A stretch of DNA of 64,000 bases from Casuarina equisetifolia (lineage: Eukaryota; Streptophyta; Magnoliopsida; Fagales; Casuarinaceae), in assembly GCA_028551475.1 (NCBI GenBank), contig CM052361.1, forward strand, positions 23,945,491 through 24,009,490. The letters are read 5' to 3'. Made by a program: the position numbers and the translations under genes. Every line of letters begins with the position of its first letter. Position 1 is the first letter of the stretch. The notes below the pieces were generated by a model that saw only the letters and a program-made list of their open reading frames with translations, did not search any database and was not told the origin of the DNA. Shown here one piece after another: positions 27,050 through 38,910 of the stretch.

Positions 27050-29210
27050 ACTTAGGATTTAGGTTAACTCCTTGATGGGTTTGTTAGAATCCTTTACTTA
27101 ATTCATTCAAGGTTAGAAAGACCCTGTGTTGTTTTGTCTGTATTGGTGTTGTTTCATGATTTTGTTGTCTATGCCGAACAACAAGAGGACATGAATGTTG
27201 AGCTACAGTTAAGAATTCATGGATGGAGAATATGTTGAACCTATGATCTCCCATTGATTATTCTTCCCAGATTTGTATAGTTAACACTTTCGTAAATACG
27301 AGTATTGAATTGATTAACATAAAAAGTGCCAGAACACGAGGGGTTCTGACAAAAAAGCATAGCGTTGGTATATAGTAATTTCCACCCCAGAATCTTATGA
27401 TGCCCGGAAAGAAGCCGATGGCTTTAACTGGTGACGCTCAAAAGCTGCCTTTAGAACCGATGAACTCTAACGTGGACTCTATCATATCAACAAGATTTGG
27501 GCAGCCTATTCCCAACCAGTGAACCCCAAAAAAATATCCTTGTGGGGGTCCCAAGCAAACTTGGAATATTGAATATGCTATAGATAGATGTTCGTGCGCT
27601 CTACAGCATGTATACCCACAACCATCGGTTGGGAAAGCACGCTTACAGATAATAAATTGTCTCCTATCATTATCACTGCAGATTTTTAATGGTATTTTAT
27701 TTTATTTAGTCAATACCCACCTATGCATACATTTATTATCCAACCTGTGACCAAAAATCTCAAACAGCATTAATCCCAACTGATACATGGGCTTGTGAAA
27801 TTCTAAAGGCTTTCTTACAGTGTTATTTGTTTTTTCTTTTTTGGATTTTAGACCTAGGAAGAGGCTAGAGCTCTGCAAAGTTACAATTATTGTTTGAGAG
27901 AGAAAATAACTGGCTCTGCTTGCCTTCTGATAAAGTTCTACGGATGTTGCAGCGACTTGTTGTTTATGGGTCAAATATTTTCTGTCACAAATTCTTTACG
28001 TGTGGGAAAATCAAAAACTAATTCCACACGACTGGCTCTTTCTTTTTTTTTTTTTTTAGTTCTCTGTCTTCGTCCTCCGTACGCCTGGTTTGGTCAAAAA
28101 ATGAAATGATTTTCTGTTGTTGATATATGCATGCGTCTAAGTTAAGATTGAGCTGATCTCACCTGCATGTATAGTTTGCTCCATATACGTTAACAACTAA
28201 AGTGACTTAATTTGTAGTTAATTATTTTCTAATATTTTTTTCTTATTTGGTTGATAAGATTCATGTCAAAGATTCTATGAAATCTTAAACTTAAGGTTCT
28301 CCAAGACGGAATCTGCAAATGATAGATGCTACGGTTCAAATTTTATCATTGCTAAAAAGGGTGTCACCATCACCACTTTTAATACTTTACTGTTATAATT
28401 ATTGTAGTTTTTAATCTCATTAGATACCAATTTAGTCTTTCAATTATTGAATACCTACTCCATAATCATCTCTAAAAGTCACATAAAAAAGAATAAGGTC
28501 AAACTACCACTTATAAAGTTCGGATTTACTTTCCTTCCGACGTGGGATGGATTCAAACATCCTCTACAATACTTTAATTTTTTCTCATTTTTAATTTTTT
28601 TCATCAAAATTCTAATACTTTTTGAAACACTTCTTCAAACTTCAGCAATTGATATGTGACTGTAGCAGACATTGTGACTTCTTTTCTAATCGTCTCTTCT
28701 TGATATGACTAATGATTCTTCTCAGGAGGTCCGCCAATAATAAAGCTGGAAATATCGATTAGAACTTGTCCTTTGTTGTTTAGCTCCTCCAACTTGTAAG
28801 ATCTGGCGCTGGAGGAAAGGAGTCGTATAAGCTGTCACGTTTCCATTGAAGGATACTTGCAGATAGTTTCTGCAAGCAATAGCTTTGCGTTGGGGGAGAA
28901 AAGACTAATGAAAGAGAGATATCAAGCTTTAATATTGGAGCCCAGAATATGAAGAGAATTCAGAAAGATGGGATTAACTTTTCAAGGTGGAGGTTGGAAC
29001 AAATGTGTGGGACACGGAATGATACAAGTTGGGAAGCAAACTTTGCCACAACTTCGTTGCTTGTACTAAATGCCAAAGGCTGCTACTCGTCAACAGGTTT
29101 TCTAAATATCTGTTTTCTAGGTTCTATTTCTGCAGTGTCGGTAGAGTCCAATGTCTATCTGTAGTATTTATTTGACAATGGAGTTTGCTTGGCCATATTT
29201 AGTATGTGTG
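27050..29210 (+). repeat. Remnant of a DUF674-cluster duplication unit without its coding part
   Basis: Sequence at 27055-27245 ('ccttgatgggtttgttagaa', 'ccctgtgt', 'gagctacagttaagaattc', 'ggatggagaatatg') matches the segment just upstream of the truncated DUF674 copies at about 46840-46910 and 50740-50935. Sequence at 28975-29205 ('acaaatgtgtggg', 'caagttgggaagcaaacttt', 'tggagtttgcttggccatat') matches the segment downstream of the copies at 51240-51570 and 47270-47330. The DUF674 coding stretch that should lie between is missing. I read this as a third, decayed copy of the same unit. Confidence 0.55.
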
Positions 29211-29519
29211 GGATGAGAAGAAATCCGAAAATTGTAATGATTGTAATAGATTCAGTGTGACTAAAACTCCAGGTCACTTTGGGCATGTTAACCAATTCCT
29301 GGAAGTTCTTTCCTTTATAGGCCACTTTGTTTACGTGCTCCTTTCGTGTTGGGATTCTCTACCCCATTTGAGCCTATAGCTTTTGGGTCAGCTACCTTAG
29401 CTTTCGTGAATTCGATGATGCTTAGCATTTTAACTTGCCATATTATGCCATAGGTTTTGGGTCAGCAACTTTATGTACCTCTAAATGTGATTGAATGGAT
29501 TGCTTTCCTTAACAAACGC

Positions 29520-29925
29520 GACAAAGTTCGACAAATTCTACATTTCAACATGAGAATCAAGATTTAGCATGAACCCATGTAAATGTTAATGCTCTAAGAC
29601 TGTAGTTCCAGAAGGCACAAAATATCTTTTAGTACCTGTTGATATTTTGAACATGTTGTAGGCATGACTTCGTTTTCCAACTACCCAATAATTGGTGCAA
29701 AGGAAGAGATGACAATATGGCCGTGGAATTTGCCATGCTTGTGTAGTTGGAAAATGCTTATTGAACATGCAAATTATTATAGTTAGTTGAAAGTACGATT
29801 CCATTATTAACTTAAAACTTCATGACATAAAGGTCACTGGTTCATTGCTTCTTAATGGGCTTTAACTTGAAATATTTTAATAAACTTATAAGAAAGAAAT
29901 TTTTTACCAGAAACCCTTTCCTTAG
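29520..29925 (+). repeat. Duplicated DUF674 flank, copy shared with 34620-34870 and 41060-41215
   Basis: The part 29530-29780 ('aaattctacatttcaacatg', 'aataattggtgcaaaggaag', 'gttggaaaatgctta') reappears with changes at 34635-34855. The part 29800-29925 ('ttaacttaaaacttcatgac', 'aaggtcactgg', 'ccctttccttagc') reappears at about 41105-41220, and more weakly at 50040-50150 and 59570-59690. It has no coding content. Confidence 0.65.
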
Positions 29926-31368
29926 CGTGATGCGCATTTGTTCGGTGAATTTTTAAATGCAAGTGAACATGTCGAACAAGTAATATAATGATAAGAAAGA
30001 TATCGTCCCATGAAGATTGGTGAATACTAAACTAATTAAGTACTAATGATGAATTAATCCTAAAATTTATCTAGCAAATCAAAATATTGTTGAAGATGAA
30101 TTAAAATTTAAAATTTCTAAAACAAAAACTCAAAACTAATTAAAATTGAATCCAAGTAGGAAAAATCAAGATGAGACACATGTTAGAGCTTCCGATTTCA
30201 CCATAACTACTAGATATGAATTTCCATAGTTTATGCCTGCAAGAATGATATTATCTATGTGATGGCGGAATTTCCTAATTTATTTACTATCCTATGTCTA
30301 GGTATAGTAAACCTATTTAGTTCATTAATTCACTATATCTCTATATGTGAATTGAAACAAACCAAATGCATTAGGATATGTGAATATTCCTGGTTTACAA
30401 TAAATCTTTCGATCATCTTATCACCAAAAGCCACACAAATAACATGGTATATGTCTATCCATATTTAATTCATGGTTATATATTATAAGAAGCAATTGCA
30501 TATTATTACCTTTCAGTCTCTAACATACACATCAAATCATTCAAGTGGTGGCCAATTACTTAAAAGTATTAAGCATAATAATATATAACTCACATAAATA
30601 AACTATCTTGCAAAACATAAAACTTATAGGATTCACATCATCATAGTTAGGCTACATCTTCGCTCTAACAAAAGAAGTTTAGAACATAATGAAATAATGA
30701 GGAAGAATAATAATAAGAAACAAAGAATGCATCTTGAATCTAAGAACAATAAGTCTGTCACCATTTTTGTCTTCTCTTCAAGAAATCTTGAATTCTTGGC
30801 CTCTCTCTTGAGTTGAATCTTGAATTCTTGGCCTCTCTCTTGAGTTGTATCTTGAATTCTTGGCCTCTCTCTTGAGTTGTGCTCAATTTCCTCCTTGGTT
30901 TCAGCGGCAACTTCTTTTCTCTCTTGCTTCCCCCTCTCTTCTATGCAGGGCTCCTCCTTTATATAGGGTATGGGATCTAGAACTTTCTCCTTATCCTAAT
31001 AGCATTGGGTTTTGGATTCCCAATACAATTGGGTTTTAGACTTCTATATTAATTAGGCTTTGGACTCCTAATAGGACTAGGTTTTCTAATTATTTTAAAA
31101 AAATAATAACAATAAAAATCTAATAACAATTATCCAAAGCCCAAGCCCAAGCCCATCTTGATTTCCTTCACCTTGATAATTTGACCATCTTCTGCCATAT
31201 AATAAGTACCAGGTTCTCTATGCTTGTTCTTTTTCTTCATGCCTCCTTATGCTACATAAACAAGACAAATTTAAGTAAATAAAGAGGAATTCAAATATTT
31301 TCTCACAAACATTAGAGAATTTATTATTTAAATTAGGTAAAATAACTCTATAAAAATAGAGTTATCAG
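29925..31368. mobile_element. 1.4-kb insertion interrupting a duplicated segment, unclassified
   Basis: Sequence left of 29925 and right of 31368 is continuous in the paralogous copy at about 41215-41240, so about 1.44 kb has been added here (or lost there). Its ends read roughly TGAT...ATCA. It contains 'aagtaatataatgataag' followed by 'atatcgtcccatgaagattg', a phrase that looks familiar from repeated plant DNA. No protein-coding frame of note is seen. A 3 x 32-bp repeat lies inside (30786-30881). A clear target-site duplication is not visible, so class and exact ends are uncertain. Confidence 0.45.
30786..30881. repeat. Three tandem 32-bp copies
   Basis: Units start at 30786, 30818 and 30850. 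Each contains 'cttgaattcttggcctctct' followed by 'cttgagttg', and they are almost identical. The block lies within the 1.4-kb insertion. Confidence 0.9.
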
Positions 31369-33385
31369 CATTCCTTCATACATTATTACTTCATATTACA
31401 TCTGGCCGTGACTGTTACCCTGGAGAACTTCTGTATTTGAATTGGCACTTGTAATCATGTGTTCTAGCTTGTGACTAAGAAGTTTATTATTGTACTTGTA
31501 CGTGTCACCACAACATTATTTTTTCATATCAAAGAGCAAGCTAATCTTGTATGCTAATTGGTATAAATCAAAATCCCTAGATCCTAATATAGAGGCCATG
31601 AGTTTTCACTATTTAGTATGGGTAAATATCATTTTTACTTTCAAGTTTTTTTTTTTCATATATAGAAGATTTTTAAGTAAAATTTTAGGTATGCAAAACT
31701 TAATACACTCCCCTAGACTATGGGTTTTGTTCAAAGAAGATACTAGCTCTTGTACTTGTATTTTAATAAACTAGTTGCGCACCCTCATCATATTCCTTTT
31801 GCTTCCCATATTCTTCAATGTCTATATATCAATATCCGTGTTAGTGGCCGAAGAATTTTTTTTTTTCCTTTTTTCCTTCAAGATTTTCGAAAGACATTGA
31901 AGGTTGCTCCATGCCTTTAAAGTTGTTTAGTTTCTACAGATTTTCCAGTGACAGGTAGACATGATAAGACGTGATTCCCTCGGAGAATACCAAAGTAGGC
32001 AAAGAAGTACCATGCCTCGTTGTACTCCCAATCCACTAACTCTAGGTTTTTGATCAAAGGGAAAGAAGCAAATATTTCTTAAATCTGGTTTACTGAAAAT
32101 CATTCATATCATTCAACTTATTTATAAGATTTTTACAACACTAACCAACATTCAAATTACTTTTAACTACATAATAAATTGAGATCTAAAACACATAATC
32201 TTGGCATTCACTTACGATCTCATAATCTCCATGCAAAGAGATTGGATATAACTAAAATCTTATATAAGAAAAAGATGATGCATCTATTTTATTCCATGGT
32301 TTTTCGTAACCCAACAATTGATTGACATAAGGGAACTTTATCAGTTAATTGGATAAAAAAAAGAAGAAGGAATGATTCTTAAAAGGATGAAAATCGTAGA
32401 ATATTTTCTATGTATAAGAATCAATTTTGAATACATCAGAATTGAGAGTTTATTTTTCTAAACAAACTTAGAACCTACTCAAGAAGATTGCATTTGGAGC
32501 GAAACACATCATCCTTGGCAATTTCCCTAATATCTAAAATTTTGTTAATTGCAGTAATGGAGATATCCAATCCTATACGTACTAAATTTTAGATTTTGTA
32601 CATTCTCCAAGAGTTGCTTCTAAACTTTAATTATCATTTTAGATTTTTTCTTCTCTGTCATAGAAATGTTCAACACTAATCGAAGAAGACTCAATCCGTT
32701 GATAAAATCAATCTCTTGGACTGAACTGCAAACTTGGGAGCTTTATGCAGCCTTTAGAGTGTAAAATTTGATATCAAGTTCTTATGCTTCTCTGCTAACC
32801 AAGTTCCACAATACCAACTACGGAACCTACGGGTTAAATAATAGATGGTTAAAACTCAAATTCTAGACCTACAAATTTTACATCCACAATGAGATCTTCA
32901 AAATATGTTTGTAAATTAATGTGCTAGTATTATTAACGGAATATTAAGTGAGTGCTACCATTAGACTTATTATATCAACATTATTAAGTAATTGTTAGGT
33001 GGACATTAAGTGATTATATACCACCTATATGTATTAAACAAAAATGCAATTTCGTTGTATGATTAATAAAAAGTAATCTACATGTTTCTGACATAATATT
33101 CTCCATCTTTTTCTTCAAAACCTAACAGATTTGTGCACTATTTTTTTCACTTCTTTTCCCAACGCTTTGAAGGACTGGTGCATGCTGATTCCACTCTAGG
33201 CCCTTTACTAGAGGCACAGGCCTGCCATTGTCATTTCCTCACCGTACCATTCAATTATAGACGCGGAGGTCACGAGCACACAGTGAATGAACCACGCGTC
33301 CTCTCTCTGAAGAGGGGCCATACTGGCGAAAGCTTGCAGGCTAATTTATAAAGAGATCTCCATAATTGCTGTTGTATAGACGAAG
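31368..33385 (+). repeat. Duplicated block upstream of DUF674 copy 1 (pair of 41,230-43,050)
   Basis: Non-coding. From 'cattacttcatattacatct' near 31385 to the gene start, the order of words matches 41,240-43,050 with many substitutions and small indels. Examples are 'ggcacttgtaatca', 'aatccctagatcc', 'gaggccatgagttttca', 'gacgtgatt', 'acaaaaatgcaatttcgttg' and 'gcttgcaggcta'. Immediately before the start codon, the stretch 'gcttgcaggctaa...gatctccat' recurs upstream of several DUF674 copies and is probably the old promoter and leader. Confidence 0.7.
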
Positions 33386-34343
33386 ATGGAGCGCTGGGGA
33401 AACTCACCCAGGAACAACGAAACGATAAGTTTGAATCTTCTGGTCGACGGGGACTCCAACAAGGTGGTGTTTGCCGAGGCCGGGAAGGAATTCGTGGACT
33501 TCCTCTTCGGACTCTTACACATACCGATTGGTTCCATCATGGGACTTCTTCGGACTCATGGCGTTGCTGGGTCAGGATCCTTTGGCAGAGTCTACGAAAG
33601 CATCCAAAACTTTGACCCCAACTACCTTCTTCAAAGCAAGCAGACTCTCTTGATGCCTAAACCAGCCTTTCCATCACAAATCCGTACTCCTCCATTCTTG
33701 CAAAACTTCGGATTACCAGCTGGGGACCAGTCATCGCCGAACTTCGGTTATGTTTCCTCTCATACAGCAGTATGCCGTCTGGTTCTGGTGCCTTTTTCGG
33801 GAATGTAGCGGCGGCCAAACAGGAGATCAAGGAGACGGGGTTTGTAAGAGGCGGCACGATGTACATGGTGATGGATGATTTGAGGGTGAAACTCGCTTCA
33901 ACCATTTCGAGCATTACCCTTCTTAACTCTTTCAACGTCAAAGATGTCAGTGGCCTGCAGGAGAAGATGGTCAGTGTTGACATAAGGAAGGTGCTTTCTC
34001 ATAGTTCCTCTTCCTTCTGTTTTGATGGTATTATGTGCTAATGTTTGTTTTAGTTTCTGTTTTTATCGTCACGTGCTTATGTTTATATGCGTAAATCTTG
34101 TTGGAAAACATTTCCCGTACACAAAAAGGAATATATTGTCTGGTAACAAAGCTTTTGTTCACTATGATCATGATGACACGTGTTATGGAATTCTACTTAA
34201 AAATGTTATTTGGAGAAAATAAATTTGTACTGTTTTGTTAGGGCTTGGAGCTGGTAACGGCTTCATTCGGCTCTGCCACAGTCCTTACTGATGTTTTCCT
34301 TCGGAATAACGTACGCGGCGAGCGAAGGCAACTTTTGACATGA
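33386..34343 (+). pseudogene. DUF674 copy 1, frameshifted in exon 1
   Basis: DUF674 (Pfam PF05056) is a plant family of unknown function. Exon 1 starts at ATG 33386 and would end at a GT donor after 33990; exon 2 is 34242-34343 after a 'ttgttag' acceptor. The first 120 codons match copy 2 closely (ETISLNLLVDGDSNKVVFAE, GLLHIPIGSIMGLLRTHGVA). Between about 33720 and 33760 the frame is lost. Relative to copy 2 a short stretch is missing, and the downstream part (FVRGGTMYMVMDDLRVK, SSITLLNSFNVKDV) is in another frame. The original frame hits a stop at 33806-33808. Exon 2 (GLELVTASFGSATVLTDVFL) is intact. A hidden mini-intron cannot be excluded, but no good donor is seen. Probably non-functional. 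Confidence 0.75.
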
Positions 34344-35030
34344 AGATGAAGTCAGAAGTACTGAGTTTTTGTTTTATGTAAATATGGGTTTTGTGTGATG
34401 CGAGCAAAGGCAATTCTTCAATGGCTCGCTATTGAAGAAGCAGATTTGCTGCGCAGCATGTAATAATGGGCTTTAGGAAAGACTATGTCACCCGATGAGG
34501 GGATTTGCCCTTCAATCTCTTGTTTGTGAAACAATGATGATTTCGTTTGTTTAGATCTAACGTATTATGTTCTGTGTAAATGACCTTTGGGTCATAGCCA
34601 TGGAGATGGAGCTTGATGCCCTCGTGGCCAAATTCTATATTTCAACATGAGGATCAAGATTTAAGATGAACCTAATGATATTTTGTGCTCTAAAATTGTA
34701 GTTCCAGGTCTTTTGGTACCTAATGATATTTTGTGCATGTTATATGCATGACTTCACTTTCCAATTTCCTAATAATTGGTGCTTAGAAAAGGAAGAGATG
34801 ATTGTATCGCCGTGGAACTTGTCATGCTTGTGTTGTTGGAAAATGCTTACTAAACTAGTAGATTAGGATAGTTTTTTTTTTTAATTATTTGGAAGATGGG
34901 AGCCAATCGTAGTATAACTAAGCGAAGCATGTAAGTTGTCATAAAAAGGGCCTCTGATCTTTCCAACTCAAAAACCCACTTTGAGTATATACCCTACAGC
35001 GGCTGCAAAGGCATGTAAAGTACATCATCA
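34344..35030. other. 3' flank of DUF674 copy 1
   Basis: Non-coding. 34344-34600 matches the 3' flank of copy 2 (44030-44280), including 'tgtgtgatgcgagcaaaggc' and 'aattcttcaatggctcg'. 34635-34870 matches 29530-29780. The duplicated sequence then breaks off at about 34,880, and the minus-strand phosphatase pseudogene begins at 35031. Confidence 0.6.
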
Positions 35031-35250
35031 TTAAATTGAGAGAAAATCTGGTTCTAATCTTATATCTCGTGTGACTAGGTATACTGCACCACTCCTGGCA
35101 AAAGGTATTTGCATCACCTTGAAGCTGGTGTGCATTGGCATCAGTTTTAAGTTACTATAGAAATCCCATGATGGGTTTGCTTCCGTAATTGAAAATTGAC
35201 CAAATGGATTCTGCTTAACATATTTTTGAACATCCTCTACCATATTTTTG

Positions 35251-35985
35251 CAAGAGATGCTTGGAGCAAGTGGAGGAGATCTCGGGGAAAGCATTAAGAA
35301 GATGTTAATACTACTAAAGAAAATCAAGGATTTTGTACAAACAGAAAACCCTAACATGGATACTCCTGCAAGAGAAAAATGTCTTCCTCTAAGCTATAAT
35401 GGACAAGCGGACTAAAAGAAATCATAAGGCCCCTATTATACATGATGATTTTTGCTGACTACTATCCCTGGAGCTAATGAAAAATCCTATCATTATCTCC
35501 ACTGGGCAAATAAATACACTGAGATTAGTTGTATGCTAAATTATCGTTTCTTTGTGCATATCGGCTAGTTTCTATATCATAATTGATTTCTCTTGGCTGC
35601 TTAAGAACGGTCACTCTCTCGGGAGGTATATGGATACAAGTTGTGATTGAAATAAAATATATGTAATCTTAATAATAAATTCAACTTGATTTTGGACAAA
35701 CATATATAAGAGAAAAACTTTTTTTCACTTTTGCTTCTTGCCCTTTAACATGGGTCCATAAGAGAAAAAGTCTAGAGATTTGTTTATATGCATCCATACA
35801 ACTACAACAAACTTTTAATAGTTGTTTTCTCTACCATAGACCTATGAATGATCTTGCATTGAGAAGTGGCTAGAATTTGGGAAAGAAACTTGTCCAAAGA
35901 TAGGACAAATCCTCTTTAATATTGATTTAACATCTAACCATGCTTTTACATAGCATCATAACCTAGTAGTGCAAGAAAAATGGTC
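35251..35985 (+). pseudogene. U-box fragment, unit 1 (5'-truncated)
   Basis: Exon A (35251-35519) starts inside the helix region EMLGASGGDLGESIKK. It continues [17 protein letters not shown], which is close to the PUB13/14 linker, and reaches a U-box-like SLELMKNPIIISTGQ through a stop and a frame change. The expected GT donor after 35519 is changed to AT. Exon B (35840 onward, after 'accatag') gives TYE-stop-SCIEKWLEFGKETCPKI. Both exons are broken. Confidence 0.75.
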
Positions 35986-36101
35986 CATTCTTGGTATGTT
36001 GTTGAAAGAGTTTTGTGTGGTTCCAAAAACCATATAAGTCTCTTTGTTTAATGATATTTTCATATTCATCTTTGTTATGTTTTAACTTTTTTTGTGTTTA
36101 G

Positions 36102-37033
36102 GTTGACTTTGTTCTTACTTAATTTAGAAGAGCTAAAGGAAGGGTTAATTCTCTCAACATTGAGTTCTACGATGATCTTTTATTCTTTTTCATCAAGCCA
36201 AATAATGCATTAACAAACTCAAATATCCTAAGGAGATTGGCTAAAAAGTTACAATTAATGGGAGTAATTGACCTTATACAAGAGTCATTAGCTTTGTATG
36301 AGATGCTTGTAGCAAGTGGAGGAGATTCTGGGGAAAGCATTAAGAAGATGTGAATGCTACTATACAAAATCAAGGATTTTGTACAAATAGAAAACCCTAA
36401 CATGGATGCTTCTGTAAGAGAAAAAGGTCTTCCTCTAAGCTATAATGGACAAGCGTCCATTGAAAAAAATCATAAGGCCTCAATTTTACCCAATGGTTTT
36501 TGCTGACTAATATCCCTAGAGTTAAAGAATGATCTTATCATTGTCTCTAAGGGACAAGTAAATGCACCGATCATGTTGTACCCTAAATTATTATTTCTTT
36601 GTGTATATTGGCTAGTTGCCATATCGTAATTGATTTCTTTTGGCTGCTTAAGAACGACCACTCTCTTAGGAAGGATATGGATATAAGTTGTGATTGAAAT
36701 AAAATGTATGTAATTTTAATAATTAGTTTAACTTGATTATGAAACAAGAGATATCAGAGAAAACTATTTTTGCTTTTGCTTTTGCTTCCCACCCCTTAAC
36801 ACAGGTCCATAAAGCAAAAGTATAAAGATTTGTTTATATGCATCCATCTAACTACAATAAATGTTTAACAATTGTTTTGTCTATTGTAGACCTATAAATG
36901 TTCCTGCATTGAGAAGTGGCTAAAATTTGTGAAAGAAACTTGTCCAAAGATAGGACAAATCCTTTCTAACGTTACTCTAACACCTAACCATGCTTTACAT
37001 AAGATCATAGCCTAATGGTGTAAAACAAATGGT
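36102..37033 (+). pseudogene. U-box fragment, unit 2
   Basis: Exon A, 36102-36557 (456 bp), follows a 'tgtttag' acceptor. It reads VDFVLT-stop-FRRAKGRVNSLNIEFYDDL, then ILRRLAKKLQLMGVIDLIQE, ALYEMLVASGGDSGESIKK and [20 protein letters not shown], and ends SLELKNDLIIVSKGQ with a preserved GTAAAT donor. Exon B starts at 36890 with TYKCSCIEKWLKFVKETCPK and runs to about 37033 (TLTPNHALHKIIA-stop-WCK). This is the best-preserved splice arrangement of the four units, but it has several stops. Confidence 0.8.
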
Positions 37034-37150
37034 TCATTTTTGGTATGTTATTGAAACAATTCTAAGTTGTTCTAAAAACTATCTAAGTTTATTTGTTTAA
37101 TGATGTTTTCATATTCATCTTTGTTATGTTTTAACTATTTTTATGTCTAG

Positions 37151-38080
37151 GTTGAATTTGTTCTTACTCAATTTAGTATAGCCAAAGAAAGGGTTGATTT
37201 TCTTAATGTTGAGTTTTATGATAATCTTTTGTCCTTTTTTAACAAGCCAAATCATGCATTAATAAACCTAACTATCTTAAGGAGATTGGCTTAAAAGTTA
37301 CAATTGATGGGAGTAGTCGACATTACACAAGAGTCACTAGCTTTGCATTAGATGCTTGCAACAAGTGGAGGAGATCCCTGGGAAAGCATTAAGAAGATGT
37401 CAATGCTATTGAAAAAAATCAAGGATTTTGTACAAACAGAAAACCCTAACATGGATGCTTCTATAAGAGAATAAGGTCTTCCTCTAAGCTACAATGGACA
37501 AGCATCCACTAAAGAAAATCATGAGGCTCTAGATGTACCCAATGATTTTTGATGACCAATATCTCTAGAGTTAATGAAGAATCCTATCGTTGTCTCCACA
37601 GGGCAAATAAATGCAGCGATCATATTGTACGCTAAATTACCATTTCTATGTGCATATCAGCTAATTGTCATATCATAATTGATTTCTCTTGGCCGCTTAT
37701 GAACAACTGCTCTCTTGAAAGGGATGTGGATATACGTTGTGATTGAAATAAAATGTATGTAATCTTAATGATAAGTTCAACTTGATTTTGGACCAACAGA
37801 TATCAAAGAAAAAGTATTTTTGCTTTTGCTTCCTGCCCCTTAACACGGGTTCATAAAATCAAAAGTCTAGAGATATATTTATATGCATCAATTCGACTAC
37901 AACAAATTTTTAACAATTTTTTTCTCTACTATAAACCTATGAATGTTCATGAATTGAGAAATGGCTAGAATTTGGGAAAGAAACTTATCCAAAGATAGGA
38001 AAAATCTCTCTACCACTACTCTAACACCTAACCATGCTTTATGTAACATCATAGCCAAATAGTGCAAGAAAAATGGTCCA
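37151..38080 (+). pseudogene. U-box fragment, unit 3
   Basis: Exon A, 37151-37606 (456 bp, same length as in unit 2), follows a 'tatgtctag' acceptor. It contains VEFVLTQFSIAKERVDFLNV, helices as in unit 2 and [14 protein letters not shown]. The U-box start is V-P-N-D-F, two stops, then PISLELMKNPIVVSTGQ. The donor is mutated (AT) and the acceptor before exon B (37935) reads AA. Exon B contains EKWLEFGKETYPKIGKI. Confidence 0.75.
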
Positions 38081-38192
38081 TTCTTGGTATGTCATTGAAA
38101 GAGTCCTAAGTGGTTCCAAAAACCATCTAAGTCTCTTTGTTTAATGATGTTTTCATATTCATCTTTGTTATATTTTAACTCTTTTTGTCCAG

Positions 38193-38910
38193 GTTGAACT
38201 TATTCTTACTTAGTTTAAAATAACCAAAGGAAGGGTTAATTCTCTCAACATTAAGCTTTACAATGATTTTTTGTCCCTTTTCAACAAGCCAAATAATGCA
38301 TTAACATATCCAACTGACTTGAGGAGATTGGTTGAAAAGTTACAATTGATGGGAGTAATTGCCTTACACAAGAGTCACTAACTTTTCATTAGATGCTTGC
38401 AACAAGTGGGGGAGATCCCTGGGAAAGCATTAAGAAGATGTCAATGCTACTAAAGAAAATCAAGGATTTTGTAGAAAAAGAAAACCCTAACATGGATGCT
38501 TTTGCAAGAGAAAAATGTATTCCTTAAAGCCACAGTGGACAAGCGTCTATTAAAAAAAATCATGAGGCCCTAATTGTAACCGATAATTTTTGCTAACCAA
38601 TATCCCTAGTTCAACTTGATTTTGAATCAACAAATATGAAAGAAAAAGTATTTTTTCTTTTGCTTCCTGCCCCTTAACACGAGTCCATAAAAGCAAAAGT
38701 TTAAAGATTTGTTTATATGCATCCATCCAACTACAACAAATTTTTAACAGTTGTTTTATCTACTGTAGACTTATGAATGTTCCTGCATTGAGAAGTGGCT
38801 AAAATTTGGGAAAAAAACTTGTCCAAAGATAGGACAAATCCTCTCTAGCACCACTTTAATGCCTAACCATGCTTCACATAGAATTATAGCTTAGTGGTGT
38901 AAGAAAATGG
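38193..38910 (+). pseudogene. U-box fragment, unit 4 (intron largely deleted)
   Basis: Exon A starts at 38193 (VELILT-stop-F) and is recognisable through [18 protein letters not shown]. At about 38609 the end of exon A and much of the intron are missing. Exon B (38769 to about 38910) begins TYECSCIEKWLKFGKKTCPK and continues QILSSTTLMPNHASHRIIA. The array then stops abruptly next to phosphatase pseudogene sequence. Confidence 0.75.

Larger units (their letters stand above)
35251..38910 (+). repeat. Tandem array of U-box gene fragments, period about 1.05 kb
   Basis: An anchor 'gatgcttg' plus 'aagtgg' recurs at 35256, 36302, 37351 and 38392, giving periods of 1046, 1049 and 1041 bp. Each full unit holds a PUB13/14-type exon with ARM-proximal helices and the start of the U-box (called A), an intron of about 330 bp, the next U-box exon (called B), and a spacer with an acceptor leading to the next A. 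The first unit is 5'-truncated and the last has lost most of its intron. Every unit has stops. The array sits inside the minus-strand phosphatase pseudogene. Confidence 0.85.
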
